A stretch of DNA of 14,346 bases, from assembly GCA_002364735.1 (NCBI GenBank), contig DEZB01000066.1, forward strand, positions 18,057 through 32,402. Direction: 5' to 3'. This document shows positions 1-7,143 of this stretch, in pieces (the first letter of the stretch is position 1; the number at the start of each line of letters is the position of its first letter). Both the position numbers and the translations under genes were made by a program. Origin of the DNA: Bacteroidales bacterium UBA3143 (GTDB taxonomy: Bacteria; Bacteroidota; Bacteroidia; Bacteroidales; Dysgonomonadaceae). The notes below the pieces were generated by a model that was given only the letters and a program-made list of their open reading frames with translations, did no database searches and was not told the DNA's origin.

Positions 1-40
1 AGTTGCTTTTATTATTTTAGAGGAAAAAGTGAAAACGCAT

Positions 41-397
41 TTAATCTCTATTTATTCTTTTGATATATCTTTCACATTGCTTAATTCGGTCATAGCCAAG
101 CATAGTACCCAGTATGAAATCCTCTTCATCTGAATAGTCCGAAAGTAACCTATCTCCAAAAGATTCTATTATTTTTATACAAACTTCATCACCAAAAAAA
201 ACATTCATCTTATTTTCGTTCACCTTGGATATAAAATAGCAAATTCCTTTGCTTGAAAGAAGCTCTAAAATGTTGGGTAATTCTTCAGAATTTATTGTAT
301 ACAAAACAAGATTTCGCAATCCTTTATTGTACTCATAAATATGATGAGTCAGTATTTGCATTGTTACTGTTCTAAAATCGGAAACCGATGTAGACAT
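41..397 (-). CDS. DUF2023-family small protein next to flavodoxin
   Basis: Small soluble protein of 118 aa with no signal peptide or membrane segment. The stretch after Met13 (THHIYEYNKGLRNLVLYT) and the FFGDEVCI and DFILGTMLGYD blocks match my memory of the DUF2023 family, whose biochemical function is unknown to me. The gene lies 8 nt downstream of the flavodoxin stop in the same direction, so the two are almost certainly co-transcribed. A link to flavodoxin function is inferred from that pairing only. Two starts are possible: the ATG at 397 (118 aa, tight spacing) or the internal ATG at 361 (106 aa), which begins directly at the conserved block. No Shine-Dalgarno site separates them. I see no terminator in the 40 bases left downstream. 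Confidence 0.85.
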   Translation of the reverse strand: MSTSVSDFRTVTMQILTHHIYEYNKGLRNLVLYTINSEELPNILELLSSKGICYFISKVNENKMNVFFGDEVCIKIIESFGDRLLSDYSDEEDFILGTMLGYDRIKQCERYIKRINRD

Positions 398-405
398 CTC
401 AATAG

Positions 406-912
406 TTAATTGAATTCATCCCTCAGTTGCTCAACCCAATTCTTTATTCTTTCGTTAGTTAAATCGCCTTGATTTTCTTCATCTAATGGAAGACCTAAAA
501 ACTGTCCATCTAATTCACCTCTCGATTCATCATAGTCATAGCCTTCAGTTGACACCTTCCCTACTAATTCACAACCCTTCTCTTTAAGTATATCATAAGT
601 TATACCAATACTATCAACAAAAGAGTCGGGATAGGACTCTTGATCGCCCAAACCAAAAATAGCAACTTTTTTGTCTTGTAGATTTGCAGCTTTAAGCTCT
701 GGCAAGAAATCTTCGAAATCATACTCTAATTCTCCAATTTCTAAAGTAGAGCAACCAAATATAACGTTTGAATATTTTTCTATATCAGCAGCTTTGGCAC
801 TACTCACATCGTAAATAGTAGCTACTGATTCTCCAAATTCTTTTTGCATTTGTTGAGCGGCGGCCTCTGAGTTTCCAGTTGATGATCCGTAAAATATTCC
901 TATGTCTTGCAT
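406..912 (-). CDS. fldA: Long-chain flavodoxin (FldA type)
   Basis: FMN-binding electron carrier of the cytoplasm, 168 aa, the usual length for long-chain flavodoxins. The N-terminus has the first beta strand and phosphate-binding loop (GSSTGNSE, residues 9-16). The second FMN loop is GLGDQESYPDSF, with Tyr94 in the position that normally stacks on the flavin. Residues about 118-140 (EGYDYDESRGELDGQFLGL) form the extra loop that defines the long-chain class, and the C-terminal helix (LTNERIKNWVEQL) is typical. The 50s loop reads GCSTLEIGEL, with Leu57 where many flavodoxins have Trp. Helicobacter FldA also lacks this Trp, as I recall. It is the first gene of a two-gene unit with the DUF2023 gene. 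The likely role is supplying low-potential electrons, for example to pyruvate:flavodoxin oxidoreductase or radical-SAM enzymes; the partner is not visible here. Confidence 0.96.
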   Translation of the reverse strand: MQDIGIFYGSSTGNSEAAAQQMQKEFGESVATIYDVSSAKAADIEKYSNVIFGCSTLEIGELEYDFEDFLPELKAANLQDKKVAIFGLGDQESYPDSFVDSIGITYDILKEKGCELVGKVSTEGYDYDESRGELDGQFLGLPLDEENQGDLTNERIKNWVEQLRDEFN

Positions 913-1131
913 AATATGAATGTTTTAAAATGTTAGTAATAAGAAGAGTCTTTGAATTAATGCGAATCGATAGACTGCATATTTTCAATAATCTATAAGT
1001 ATATAACGTATGCTCATAACAAAATGTTTATCTATCAGAGTAAATGAAATCAACGCTTACAATAATAAACATCTTAATTAAACCCGACGGTGTTTTGATT
1101 TAAATAATTGTTCATAGCTCTGTTTAGATCT
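913..1131. other. Gene-free stretch upstream of flavodoxin
   Basis: AT-rich intergenic DNA between the dnaJ terminator and fldA. It must hold the fldA promoter on the minus strand, but I find no exact TAnnTTTG element there. The closest is a 7-of-8 match (TATTATTG, complement of 1060-1067) without a -33 TTTG. No ORF, RNA gene or strong hairpin was recognised. Confidence 0.5.
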
Positions 1132-1163
1132 AAAAAAACGCAAAGGAAAAAATTTCCAATGCG
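1132..1163 (-). terminator. Intrinsic terminator of grpE-dnaJ
   Basis: Read on the minus strand, the stem is CGCA, a symmetric 2x2 internal loop (TT/TT), then GGAAA, a 3-nt loop, TTTCC and TGCG. It is followed directly by seven T residues (complement of 1132-1138). It lies about 66 nt after the dnaJ stop. The plus strand has only a short T run after the stem, so activity is mainly expected on the minus strand. This separates grpE-dnaJ from the flavodoxin unit. Confidence 0.8.
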
Positions 1164-1228
1164 CTTTTAATTATAAAACACCTACTTAATTAAACTTGAG
1201 ATTTACAATGCTATATAAATTGAATACC

Positions 1229-2374
1229 TTAATCAAACATTTTTCTAAATTTACTGAACACTGTTTTTTTCGCATTCTTAGAAGGTTCGAAATTAGATGA
1301 TTTTTCCCAACCTTGAAGAATCTTGCGCTCCTTGTCCGAAACAGATTCAGGCACATAAACGTTCACATTAACCAATAAATCACCCGTACCATAGCCATGA
1401 ACCGAAGGTAGTCCTTTGTTTCGCAAGCGAAGCACTTTGCCAGGCTGAGTGCCTGGATCTATTTTCACTTTTGCAACTCCGTCAATGGTTGGCACCTCTA
1501 CGGAACCTCCAAGCGTTGCAGTAGGAAAAGTGAGAAAAAGATTGTAGATCAAATCATTTTCATCCCTGATCAATTCAGGATGTTGCTCTTCTTCTACAGC
1601 AATCAACAAGTCACCACTAATGCCACCCCGACGTGCTGCATTTCCTTTGCCTGTCATAGAAAGCTGCATGCCATCGGCTACACCTGCAGGTATTTGTATA
1701 GTAATTATCTCTTCATCCCTGATAACACCTTCACCAGAACAATGACTACATTTCTTAGTTATAGTTTTGCCTTCTCCATCACAACTCGGACAAGTGCTCG
1801 AAGTTTGCATCTGACCTAAAATTGTATTGGTAACACGCGTCACTACACCCGAACCTCTACATGTATCACAAGTTGTGTATGAGTCTCCATTTTCGGAACC
1901 ATTACCACTGCAATGAGAGCAGGAAACGTACTTCTTAACTTTAATTTTTTTGTCAACGCCGTTCAGTATTTCCTTCAGGTTGAGCTTTACCTTTACCCTA
2001 AGGTCAGATCCTCTGTTGGCTCTTCGAGCACCACTGCGACCTCCTCCGAAACCACCAAATCCGCCAAAACCACCAAAAATATCCCCAAATTGCGAAAATA
2101 TATCATCCATAGACATACCTCCACCAAAACCACCTCCAGCAGCTCCACTCACTCCTGCATGACCAAATTGATCATAACGAGAGCGTTTATTTTCGTTGCT
2201 CAATACTTCGTAAGCCTCAGCTGCTTCTTTAAATTTTTCTTCAGCAGTTTCGTCACCTTCATTTCTGTCAGGATGATACTGGATGGCTTTTTTGCGATAT
2301 GCTTTTTTTATCTCTTCAGCGCTTGCATTTTTTGCTACACCTAAAACTTCGTAATAATCTCTTTTCTTTGACAT
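1229..2374 (-). CDS. dnaJ: Chaperone protein DnaJ
   Basis: J-domain co-chaperone that delivers unfolded clients to DnaK and stimulates its ATPase; cytoplasmic, 381 aa, full length for a class A (type I) DnaJ. Residues 5-70 are the J domain, with the HPD motif at 34-36. A Gly/Phe-rich linker spans about 77-113. Four zinc-binding CxxCxGxG repeats start at Cys152, Cys169, Cys195 and Cys209 (CSHCSGNG, CDTCRGSG, CPSCDGEG, CSHCSGEG). The C-terminal substrate-binding beta domains follow (about 220-350, with the GDLLV signature). The ATG is 2 nt after the grpE stop, and an AGGA sits inside the last grpE codons at suitable distance, so translation is probably coupled. The gene ends the unit at a strong terminator. 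No HrcA/CIRCE element is visible. Confidence 0.98.
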   Translation of the reverse strand: MSKKRDYYEVLGVAKNASAEEIKKAYRKKAIQYHPDRNEGDETAEEKFKEAAEAYEVLSNENKRSRYDQFGHAGVSGAAGGGFGGGMSMDDIFSQFGDIFGGFGGFGGFGGGRSGARRANRGSDLRVKVKLNLKEILNGVDKKIKVKKYVSCSHCSGNGSENGDSYTTCDTCRGSGVVTRVTNTILGQMQTSSTCPSCDGEGKTITKKCSHCSGEGVIRDEEIITIQIPAGVADGMQLSMTGKGNAARRGGISGDLLIAVEEEQHPELIRDENDLIYNLFLTFPTATLGGSVEVPTIDGVAKVKIDPGTQPGKVLRLRNKGLPSVHGYGTGDLLVNVNVYVPESVSDKERKILQGWEKSSNFEPSKNAKKTVFSKFRKMFD

Positions 2375-2376
2375 TT

Positions 2377-2973
2377 TTATTTTCCTACAATTACTTTTGG
2401 GAAACGAAGTACTTTTTCGTCCAATTTATAACCTTTTTGGATGCAATCTACAACCACATCTTTTTGCGATTCATCTTCAACAGGTATTGTTGTTATCGCT
2501 TCAAACTTATCAGCATCAAACTTCTCTCCTATAGCTTCAATTTCTTTTACACCATTTTGATTTAAAAATGCAATAAACTTTGCGTATATAAGTTCCAATC
2601 CTTCAACTATCGCTTCCTTGTTATCTGCTTTTTGCACAGTTTCTAATGCTCTTTCAAAATCATCAATGAGAGGTATCATATCTGATAATACTCTTTCGCC
2701 TCCAGCTTTGATGATTTCCATTTTTTCTTTTGAAGTGCGCTTCCGATAATTATCAAACTCTGCGTGTAAACGCAAATGACTGTTGTTTAATTCATCATAT
2801 TTATCTTGAAGATTTTCCACTTCATCTAAAACCTGTTCAGCTAAAAGCTCTTCTTCGTCTGACAAATTGTCATCTAAGTTATCTTCAAAAACAGAGTTTT
2901 CCTGTCTAAAAGTCAGATCCTCATCATCTAAAAACTCTTCCGAGTAATGCTTATTTTTGTTATCCTTTTTCAT
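2377..2973 (-). CDS. grpE: Nucleotide exchange factor GrpE
   Basis: Releases ADP from DnaK in the Hsp70 cycle and works as a dimer in the cytoplasm. The 198-aa protein begins with a highly acidic, low-complexity tail (residues about 11-50). A long heptad-like coiled-coil helix follows, containing the family signature AEFDNYRKRTSKEK (71-84). The four-helix region comes next, then the small beta domain that touches DnaK, ending in GYKLDEKVLRFPKVIV (181-196), the conserved GrpE C-terminus. It is first in a two-gene unit with dnaJ. The start gives the usual acidic tail and has no competing upstream Met in the nearby sequence. Confidence 0.97.
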   Translation of the reverse strand: MKKDNKNKHYSEEFLDDEDLTFRQENSVFEDNLDDNLSDEEELLAEQVLDEVENLQDKYDELNNSHLRLHAEFDNYRKRTSKEKMEIIKAGGERVLSDMIPLIDDFERALETVQKADNKEAIVEGLELIYAKFIAFLNQNGVKEIEAIGEKFDADKFEAITTIPVEDESQKDVVVDCIQKGYKLDEKVLRFPKVIVGK

Positions 2974-3090
2974 ATCTATTTATTTAAATCATACAAACAC
3001 ATTGATTAGACTCATTTAAAGAACCATCTCACTAATTATGTTATATCATTTGTATAGTTGTTACCTTATTATTAACAGCAAATTGTTTGC

Positions 3091-3099
3091 CAAAGTATA
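3091..3099 (-). promoter_or_regulatory. Possible -7 element for grpE-dnaJ
   Basis: The minus strand reads TATACTTTG, resembling the Bacteroidota -7 box TAnnTTTG but with one extra base, and there is no TTTG at the -33 distance. It lies about 120 nt before the grpE start, within a cluster of short CAAA/TTTG inverted repeats (for example GCAAATTGTTTGC at 3078-3090). This is a weak candidate only. Confidence 0.25.
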
Positions 3100-3160
3100 G
3101 CGTTTGACAGAATAAGTACCGCATTTATTGCTAAAAGGCTTATTTGAGCTCCTTTTTATA

Positions 3161-3697
3161 TTATAAAAACATTTCGCACCACTCATCAAACAGTTTTATT
3201 TGATGCTTACCATGTTTTCCTAATCCAGAACGTATTTTTTTTACGGACTTCTCTTTACCTAACTTCGATTTTGAATAAAACTTATCTGCAAAACAAATTA
3301 TTTTCTCCTCCATAGATTGAGGTCTCATATCACGGTGAGGAATGGGCAGTTTGCGTTTAATTATGGTTTCAATGCTAAGTCCCGTTCCAGTATGTCTTTC
3401 ACACACCAAACCATGTTGCGGATACCCCTCTTGTGTAAGAATATCCCTGCCCAAATAGCCATGACATATATATGGATATTTCCCTTTGCATGCTATTTTC
3501 GGAGCTTTTGTTAGATATATCCCAATGTCGTGCAACATACCTGCTTCTTCCAAGAAATGCACATCAATGGCAAGTTCTGGATGTTTATGAGCAATAGATA
3601 AAGCTTTATTAGTTACATCGGTGACATGCGAAATATAAATATCGTATAGTTTAGTTCCTTTTGTGTAGTATTTATCTATAATCGTGTGTGGATCCAT
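3161..3697 (-). CDS. HD-domain protein (HDIG-type phosphohydrolase-like)
   Basis: Cytoplasmic 178-aa protein with the metal-binding HD arrangement: His24 (ISHVTDV), the His56-Asp57 doublet in GMLHDIG, and Asp137 in CFADKFYSK. Extra histidines at 79, 95 and 102 (CHGYLGRD, PQHGLVCERH) fit the accessory metal ligands of this superfamily. Family members hydrolyse phosphate esters of nucleotides or related compounds, but the substrate here cannot be told. There is no fused GGDEF, sensor or transferase domain, so it is a stand-alone single-domain enzyme. It is 187 nt upstream of grpE on the same strand and divergent from the histidine-rich gene. A shared transcript with grpE is possible because no convincing terminator lies between them. 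Confidence 0.9.
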   Translation of the reverse strand: MDPHTIIDKYYTKGTKLYDIYISHVTDVTNKALSIAHKHPELAIDVHFLEEAGMLHDIGIYLTKAPKIACKGKYPYICHGYLGRDILTQEGYPQHGLVCERHTGTGLSIETIIKRKLPIPHRDMRPQSMEEKIICFADKFYSKSKLGKEKSVKKIRSGLGKHGKHQIKLFDEWCEMFL

Positions 3698-3723
3698 TGT
3701 TTGAAGTTCGCTCTTATATTAAT

Positions 3724-3767
3724 AACAACATATATGTTACTTATAACAATAATCGTTACATGTTGTT
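3724..3767. repeat. Inverted repeat in HD-gene leader
   Basis: Perfect 8-bp inverted repeat: AACAACAT at 3724-3731 and ATGTTGTT at 3760-3767, 28 nt apart. A second nested possible stem sits inside (GTAAC/GTTAT on the minus strand). It lies between the proposed promoter and the start codon of the HD gene, so it could be an RNA leader structure or an operator. Confidence 0.4.
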
Positions 3768-3784
3768 GAAAAAAAACTTGAATG

Positions 3785-3814
3785 CAAAAGTAGTCTAAAT
3801 ATTATAATTGCGAA
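3785..3814 (-). promoter_or_regulatory. Candidate promoter of HD-domain gene
   Basis: On the minus strand TACTTTTG (complement of 3785-3792) is an exact match to the Bacteroidota -7 consensus TAnnTTTG. TTCG (complement of 3811-3814), 18 nt upstream, is a 3-of-4 match to the -33 TTTG, with spacing 1 nt below the usual 19-21. It would give a leader of about 80 nt. Confidence 0.5.
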
Positions 3815-4020
3815 CTATACCGTTAGATCTTATAAAATTTTGATTTTCATGATTCTGATAGATTGTGATTTAAATCATCTCATTAAATCGCTCACTATTT
3901 TTTCATTAAACAAATATTTCCCTTAATTTATTATTATACCACATGAACAATAAAGTATAGAATAGTACAACATGAAAATTCACTCATTCTAATCCATTAC
4001 AGAAATTTTTCTTTAAAACC

Positions 4021-4052
4021 ATTGCTACATCCTATTTAAATATCTATTTTTG
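4021..4052 (+). promoter_or_regulatory. Candidate promoter of His-rich/TonB unit
   Basis: ATTG at 4021-4024 (3 of 4 to TTTG), a 20-nt spacer, then TATTTTTG at 4045-4052 (exact TAnnTTTG). The start codon ATG follows only 9 nt later, so the transcript would be leaderless or nearly so. Confidence 0.5.
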
Positions 4053-4061
4053 CATTATTAT

Positions 4062-4415
4062 ATGAGAGAGAAAGTTTTACATCAATCAATTATATGGCTC
4101 TTGCCTTTATTGTTTATATTTTTTATAAACGGTAAAGCATTCTTTACTCACACCCACTATATAGATGATACTATTGTTGTTCACTCACATCCATTCAAAA
4201 AAAGTGATACATCAACTCACAGTCATACTTCAAAAGAAATTCTTGCTATTGAGTACATAACTCATGGCTACTCTACTGATGCAATTGTACCTCATATTGA
4301 GATCAAAACCCCTTTCTTTAATTTATCGGTAGATGATAATATCCGAAGAGACAAAATGTTTTTCTCTGAGGAAAACCTCAGCATTCTTCTACGAGCACCT
4401 CCTCATATTTCATAA
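4062..4415 (+). CDS. Exported histidine-rich protein upstream of TonB receptor
   Basis: A 117-aa protein I cannot assign to a named family. Residues 8-27 are hydrophobic (IIWLLPLLFIFFINGKAFF) and act as a signal peptide or N-terminal anchor. The exported part is rich in histidine: His30, 32, 41, 43, 53, 55, 68, 78 and 115, with three HxH pairs (THTH, HSHP, THSHT). Such clusters commonly bind zinc, copper, nickel or cobalt. I chose the ATG at 4062. A TTG 12 nt earlier is also in frame but lies inside the proposed -7 promoter box. The gene is followed after 190 nt by a TonB-dependent receptor in the same direction, which suggests a periplasmic or envelope metal-binding partner of that receptor. 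This function is inferred from composition and context only. Confidence 0.8.
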   Translation: MREKVLHQSIIWLLPLLFIFFINGKAFFTHTHYIDDTIVVHSHPFKKSDTSTHSHTSKEILAIEYITHGYSTDAIVPHIEIKTPFFNLSVDDNIRRDKMFFSEENLSILLRAPPHIS

Positions 4416-4497
4416 ATGGATGTTCCTGTTCCATATATGAACAAGCTTAAAAAAATTATTTCACTCCACTTTTAATTTAGAAACTGCAATTGTTGAC

Positions 4498-4516
4498 AAG
4501 TATACAACTAATACTT
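4498..4516. promoter_or_regulatory. 19-bp palindrome upstream of TonB receptor
   Basis: AAGTATACAACTAATACTT contains perfect 6-bp arms (AAGTAT/ATACTT) separated by 7 bp. It sits about 90 nt before the receptor start codon. Its size fits a dimeric regulator site of Fur/Zur scale, but it does not match a textbook Fur or Zur box. Confidence 0.3.
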
Positions 4517-4605
4517 ATTGGCAGCAATAGAACAGTACTTCATAAACCTATGATTTGCAGAAAACTACATATTCTGTAGCAATCATTCAAAGATCAAGCA
4601 ATTAA

Positions 4606-7026
4606 ATGAAAACTATATATATATATTGGGCATTTCTATGCCTTTTACCCTACACTATATTAGCGGAAGAACCGAAAGGTACTGATGCCAACGTATTTGG
4701 CCATGTCTTAGACAAAACTACAAACGAACATTTACCTTATGTTACTTTTATCGTGAAAGGAACCTCATTAGGTACTGCCACAGATAATACAGGACACTAT
4801 TTCTTAAAACACCTCCCAGTTGGTGAACACGATATAGAGGTGAAAATGATGGGTTACAAAACTATTGAAAAAAGAATAAATGCAAAAGCAGGCGAAACGA
4901 TAGAATTAAACTTTGACTTAGAGGAGAGTTCTATTCATTTTGAAGATGTTGTGATTTCGGCCGACCGGAATGGCAATACTCGTCGCTATTCTCCTTCATT
5001 GATAAGCATCTTAGACATGAAAACATTTGATGTAACCAACTCTAACACACTTTCGGAAGGTCTTAAATTTCAACCCGGATTGCGTGTAGAAAATAATTGT
5101 CAGAACTGTGGATTTAATCAAGTAAGAATAAACGGACTGGATGGTCCCTACTCACAAATTCTTATCGATTCCCGACCCGTGATTGGATCTCTTGGTGGAG
5201 TTTATGGATTAGAACAAATTCCAGCAAATATGATAGAAAAAGTGGAAGTAGTGCGTGGCGGAGGTTCCGCTCTAATGGGATCGTCAGCTATTGGTGGAAC
5301 AATCAATGTCATCACCAAAGAACCGCTACGCAACTCAGCTGAATTTTCTCATACAATATCCAATTTCAACTCTTCTGGAGCTTTCGAAAACAATACATCA
5401 TTTAATGCATCAATGCTTACAGAAAACAGAAAAGCAGGCATGATGATTTACGGGCAACATAGAGCACGAGACGGGTATGACCACGACGATGATGGATTTA
5501 CTGAACTACCAACCCTTAAAAATCGTTCGATGGGTTTTCGCTCATTTTTAAAGACTGGTCTTTATTCGAGAATTACGTTGGAATACCATAACATGCACGA
5601 ATTTCGTAGAGGAGGAGATAGACTGGATCTACCGCCTCATGAGGCTTTCATTACTGAGCAAGCAGAACATTATATAAATGGTGGAGCCTTAAAATTTGAT
5701 CAATCGTCGGCCGATGGTAAGAGTAAATTTAGTATGTACGCATCTGCTCAACATACTGATAGAAAAAGCTATTACGGTGGAGGTGATCCAGCAGTAGGAG
5801 ACTTACCAGGGTTGAAACCTGGAATGACCGAAGAAGAGATAGCCGAAGTTAATGAACAAATAGCCAATTACAATAATCGTTTGAATTCTTACGGACTATC
5901 TTCTGAACTCACCTACCAAATTGGAAGTCAATATAATCATAAGTTTGATCACTTCATTTTTATGCCAGCCAGTTTAACTGGAGGATTGGAATACCTTGGT
6001 GCCGAACTTGATGATGTGAGTGGATATAGAAAAGTATCTATTAGACAACGTTCCAGAACAGCAACCGCATTTGCTCAAAATGAATGGATCAATAATGAAT
6101 GGAGTTTACTTATTGGTGGACGGTTAGATAAGAATAACTTAGTTGATAATCCAATTTTTAGCCCTCGTGCTAATATTAGATACAACGCAAACAATGACAT
6201 TAACTTTAGAGTAAGCTATAGCGAAGGCTTTAGAGCACCTCAATTGTTTGATGAAGACCTGCATGTAGACATAGCCGGAGGCGAACAAATCGTAAGAAAC
6301 CTGTCTGATGATTTGGATGCTGAACAATCACAAAGTCTTAGTGCCTCCATGGATATGTATCAACAAGTAGGAAATGTCAATCTAAATTTGTTAATAGAAG
6401 GATTTTACACCCATCTGAAAAATCCTTTTGTTGGGGAACAAAAAGGTAACGTAATCACCGTTGTGAATGCTGATGATGGAGCAAAAGTGTATGGTTTTAA
6501 TTTAGAAGGTCGTGCCGACATATCCTCATGGTTAAGCCTACAAGCGGGAGCAACTTTTCAAAGAAGTCTGTATGGTACTGAAAGAAAATGGTGGGAGCCT
6601 GAAAACAAAGACGAGCAAGAGTTGGACAAAGTGGAAGCTACAAGAGAAATGATGCGTACACCAAACTCATATGCCTATTTTGTTGCAACGTGGACACCCG
6701 TTAAAAAATTTACAACATCGCTCTCTGGCAACTATACTGGAAGCATGTTAGTGCCCCATGAAGCAGGAGAGGGAGTTGAAGGAGTTGACAGATTCTCAAA
6801 AGTGAATATCACCGAAAAGTCTCCCTCTTTCTTTGAATTAAACACGAAGGTATCTTACACTTTTACTATTAACGAATATCTGCAACTTGAACTGAATGCT
6901 GGAGTTCAAAACATTTTCAATGCATATCAAAATGATTTTGACACTGGGGCAGGACGTGCTTCCTCATATATATATGGACCAGGATCGCCTCGTAGCTTTT
7001 TTGCAGGATTCAAAATAAGTTTATAA
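4606..7026 (+). CDS. TonB-dependent outer-membrane receptor
   Basis: Energised outer-membrane transporter of 806 aa. It has a signal peptide (residues 1-20), then a carboxypeptidase-D-regulatory-like beta sandwich (about 28-107: GHVLDKTTNEHLPYVTFIVK to ELNFDLEES). The plug domain spans about 112-240, with VRINGLDGPYSQILIDSRP and the EKVEVVRGGGSALMGSSAIG signature. A 22-strand-type barrel runs to the C-terminus (FFAGFKISL). The plug carries a CxxC pair, Cys165 and Cys168 (NNCQNCGF), which could form a disulfide or bind metal. There is no SusD partner downstream, which argues against a polysaccharide system and for a siderophore, heme, corrinoid or metal substrate. The histidine-rich gene upstream favours metal. 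A strong terminator follows 40 nt after the stop. Confidence 0.95.
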   Translation: MKTIYIYWAFLCLLPYTILAEEPKGTDANVFGHVLDKTTNEHLPYVTFIVKGTSLGTATDNTGHYFLKHLPVGEHDIEVKMMGYKTIEKRINAKAGETIELNFDLEESSIHFEDVVISADRNGNTRRYSPSLISILDMKTFDVTNSNTLSEGLKFQPGLRVENNCQNCGFNQVRINGLDGPYSQILIDSRPVIGSLGGVYGLEQIPANMIEKVEVVRGGGSALMGSSAIGGTINVITKEPLRNSAEFSHTISNFNSSGAFENNTSFNASMLTENRKAGMMIYGQHRARDGYDHDDDGFTELPTLKNRSMGFRSFLKTGLYSRITLEYHNMHEFRRGGDRLDLPPHEAFITEQAEHYINGGALKFDQSSADGKSKFSMYASAQHTDRKSYYGGGDPAVGDLPGLKPGMTEEEIAEVNEQIANYNNRLNSYGLSSELTYQIGSQYNHKFDHFIFMPASLTGGLEYLGAELDDVSGYRKVSIRQRSRTATAFAQNEWINNEWSLLIGGRLDKNNLVDNPIFSPRANIRYNANNDINFRVSYSEGFRAPQLFDEDLHVDIAGGEQIVRNLSDDLDAEQSQSLSASMDMYQQVGNVNLNLLIEGFYTHLKNPFVGEQKGNVITVVNADDGAKVYGFNLEGRADISSWLSLQAGATFQRSLYGTERKWWEPENKDEQELDKVEATREMMRTPNSYAYFVATWTPVKKFTTSLSGNYTGSMLVPHEAGEGVEGVDRFSKVNITEKSPSFFELNTKVSYTFTINEYLQLELNAGVQNIFNAYQNDFDTGAGRASSYIYGPGSPRSFFAGFKISL

Positions 7027-7066
7027 ACAGCAGTTTAAGCTATAGTTGATTATTTAAATAAGAGCA

Positions 7067-7091
7067 GGGTGTTCAAATAGGACACCCTTTT
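7067..7091 (+). terminator. Intrinsic terminator of TonB receptor gene
   Basis: An 8-bp stem, GGGTGTTC paired with GGACACCC (one T-G wobble), with a 5-nt loop AAATA and then TTTT. It begins 41 nt after the receptor stop codon and ends the unit before the repeat array. Confidence 0.9.
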
Positions 7092-7143
7092 CTAATGTTA
7101 TTGTTTTAGCTCACTTTTAGAATTGATAAGAGAAAACTGTGAA

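Noticed and set aside
1580..2565. Several plus-strand open frames opposite dnaJ and grpE
   Set aside because: They overlap the well-supported dnaJ and grpE genes, have low-complexity Ser/Thr/Pro or Phe-rich translations and lack start signals. They are antisense shadows.
3126..3160. Terminator between the HD-domain gene and grpE
   Set aside because: AAAAGG/CCTTTT stem of mostly A-T pairs with a 12-nt loop and no following T run on the minus strand.
4050..4061. TTG start adding four residues to the histidine-rich protein
   Set aside because: It overlaps the best -7 promoter match, and an ATG immediately downstream gives a normal signal peptide.
4427..4443. Possible terminator between the histidine-rich gene and the TonB receptor
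   Set aside because: Only a 5-bp TGTTC/GAACA stem with no T tract after it. It is too weak to separate the two genes.
4492..4497. TTGACA as a sigma70-type -35 box before the TonB receptor
   Set aside because: Bacteroidota do not use the enterobacterial -35/-10 promoter, and no TATAAT-like box follows at 16-18 nt.
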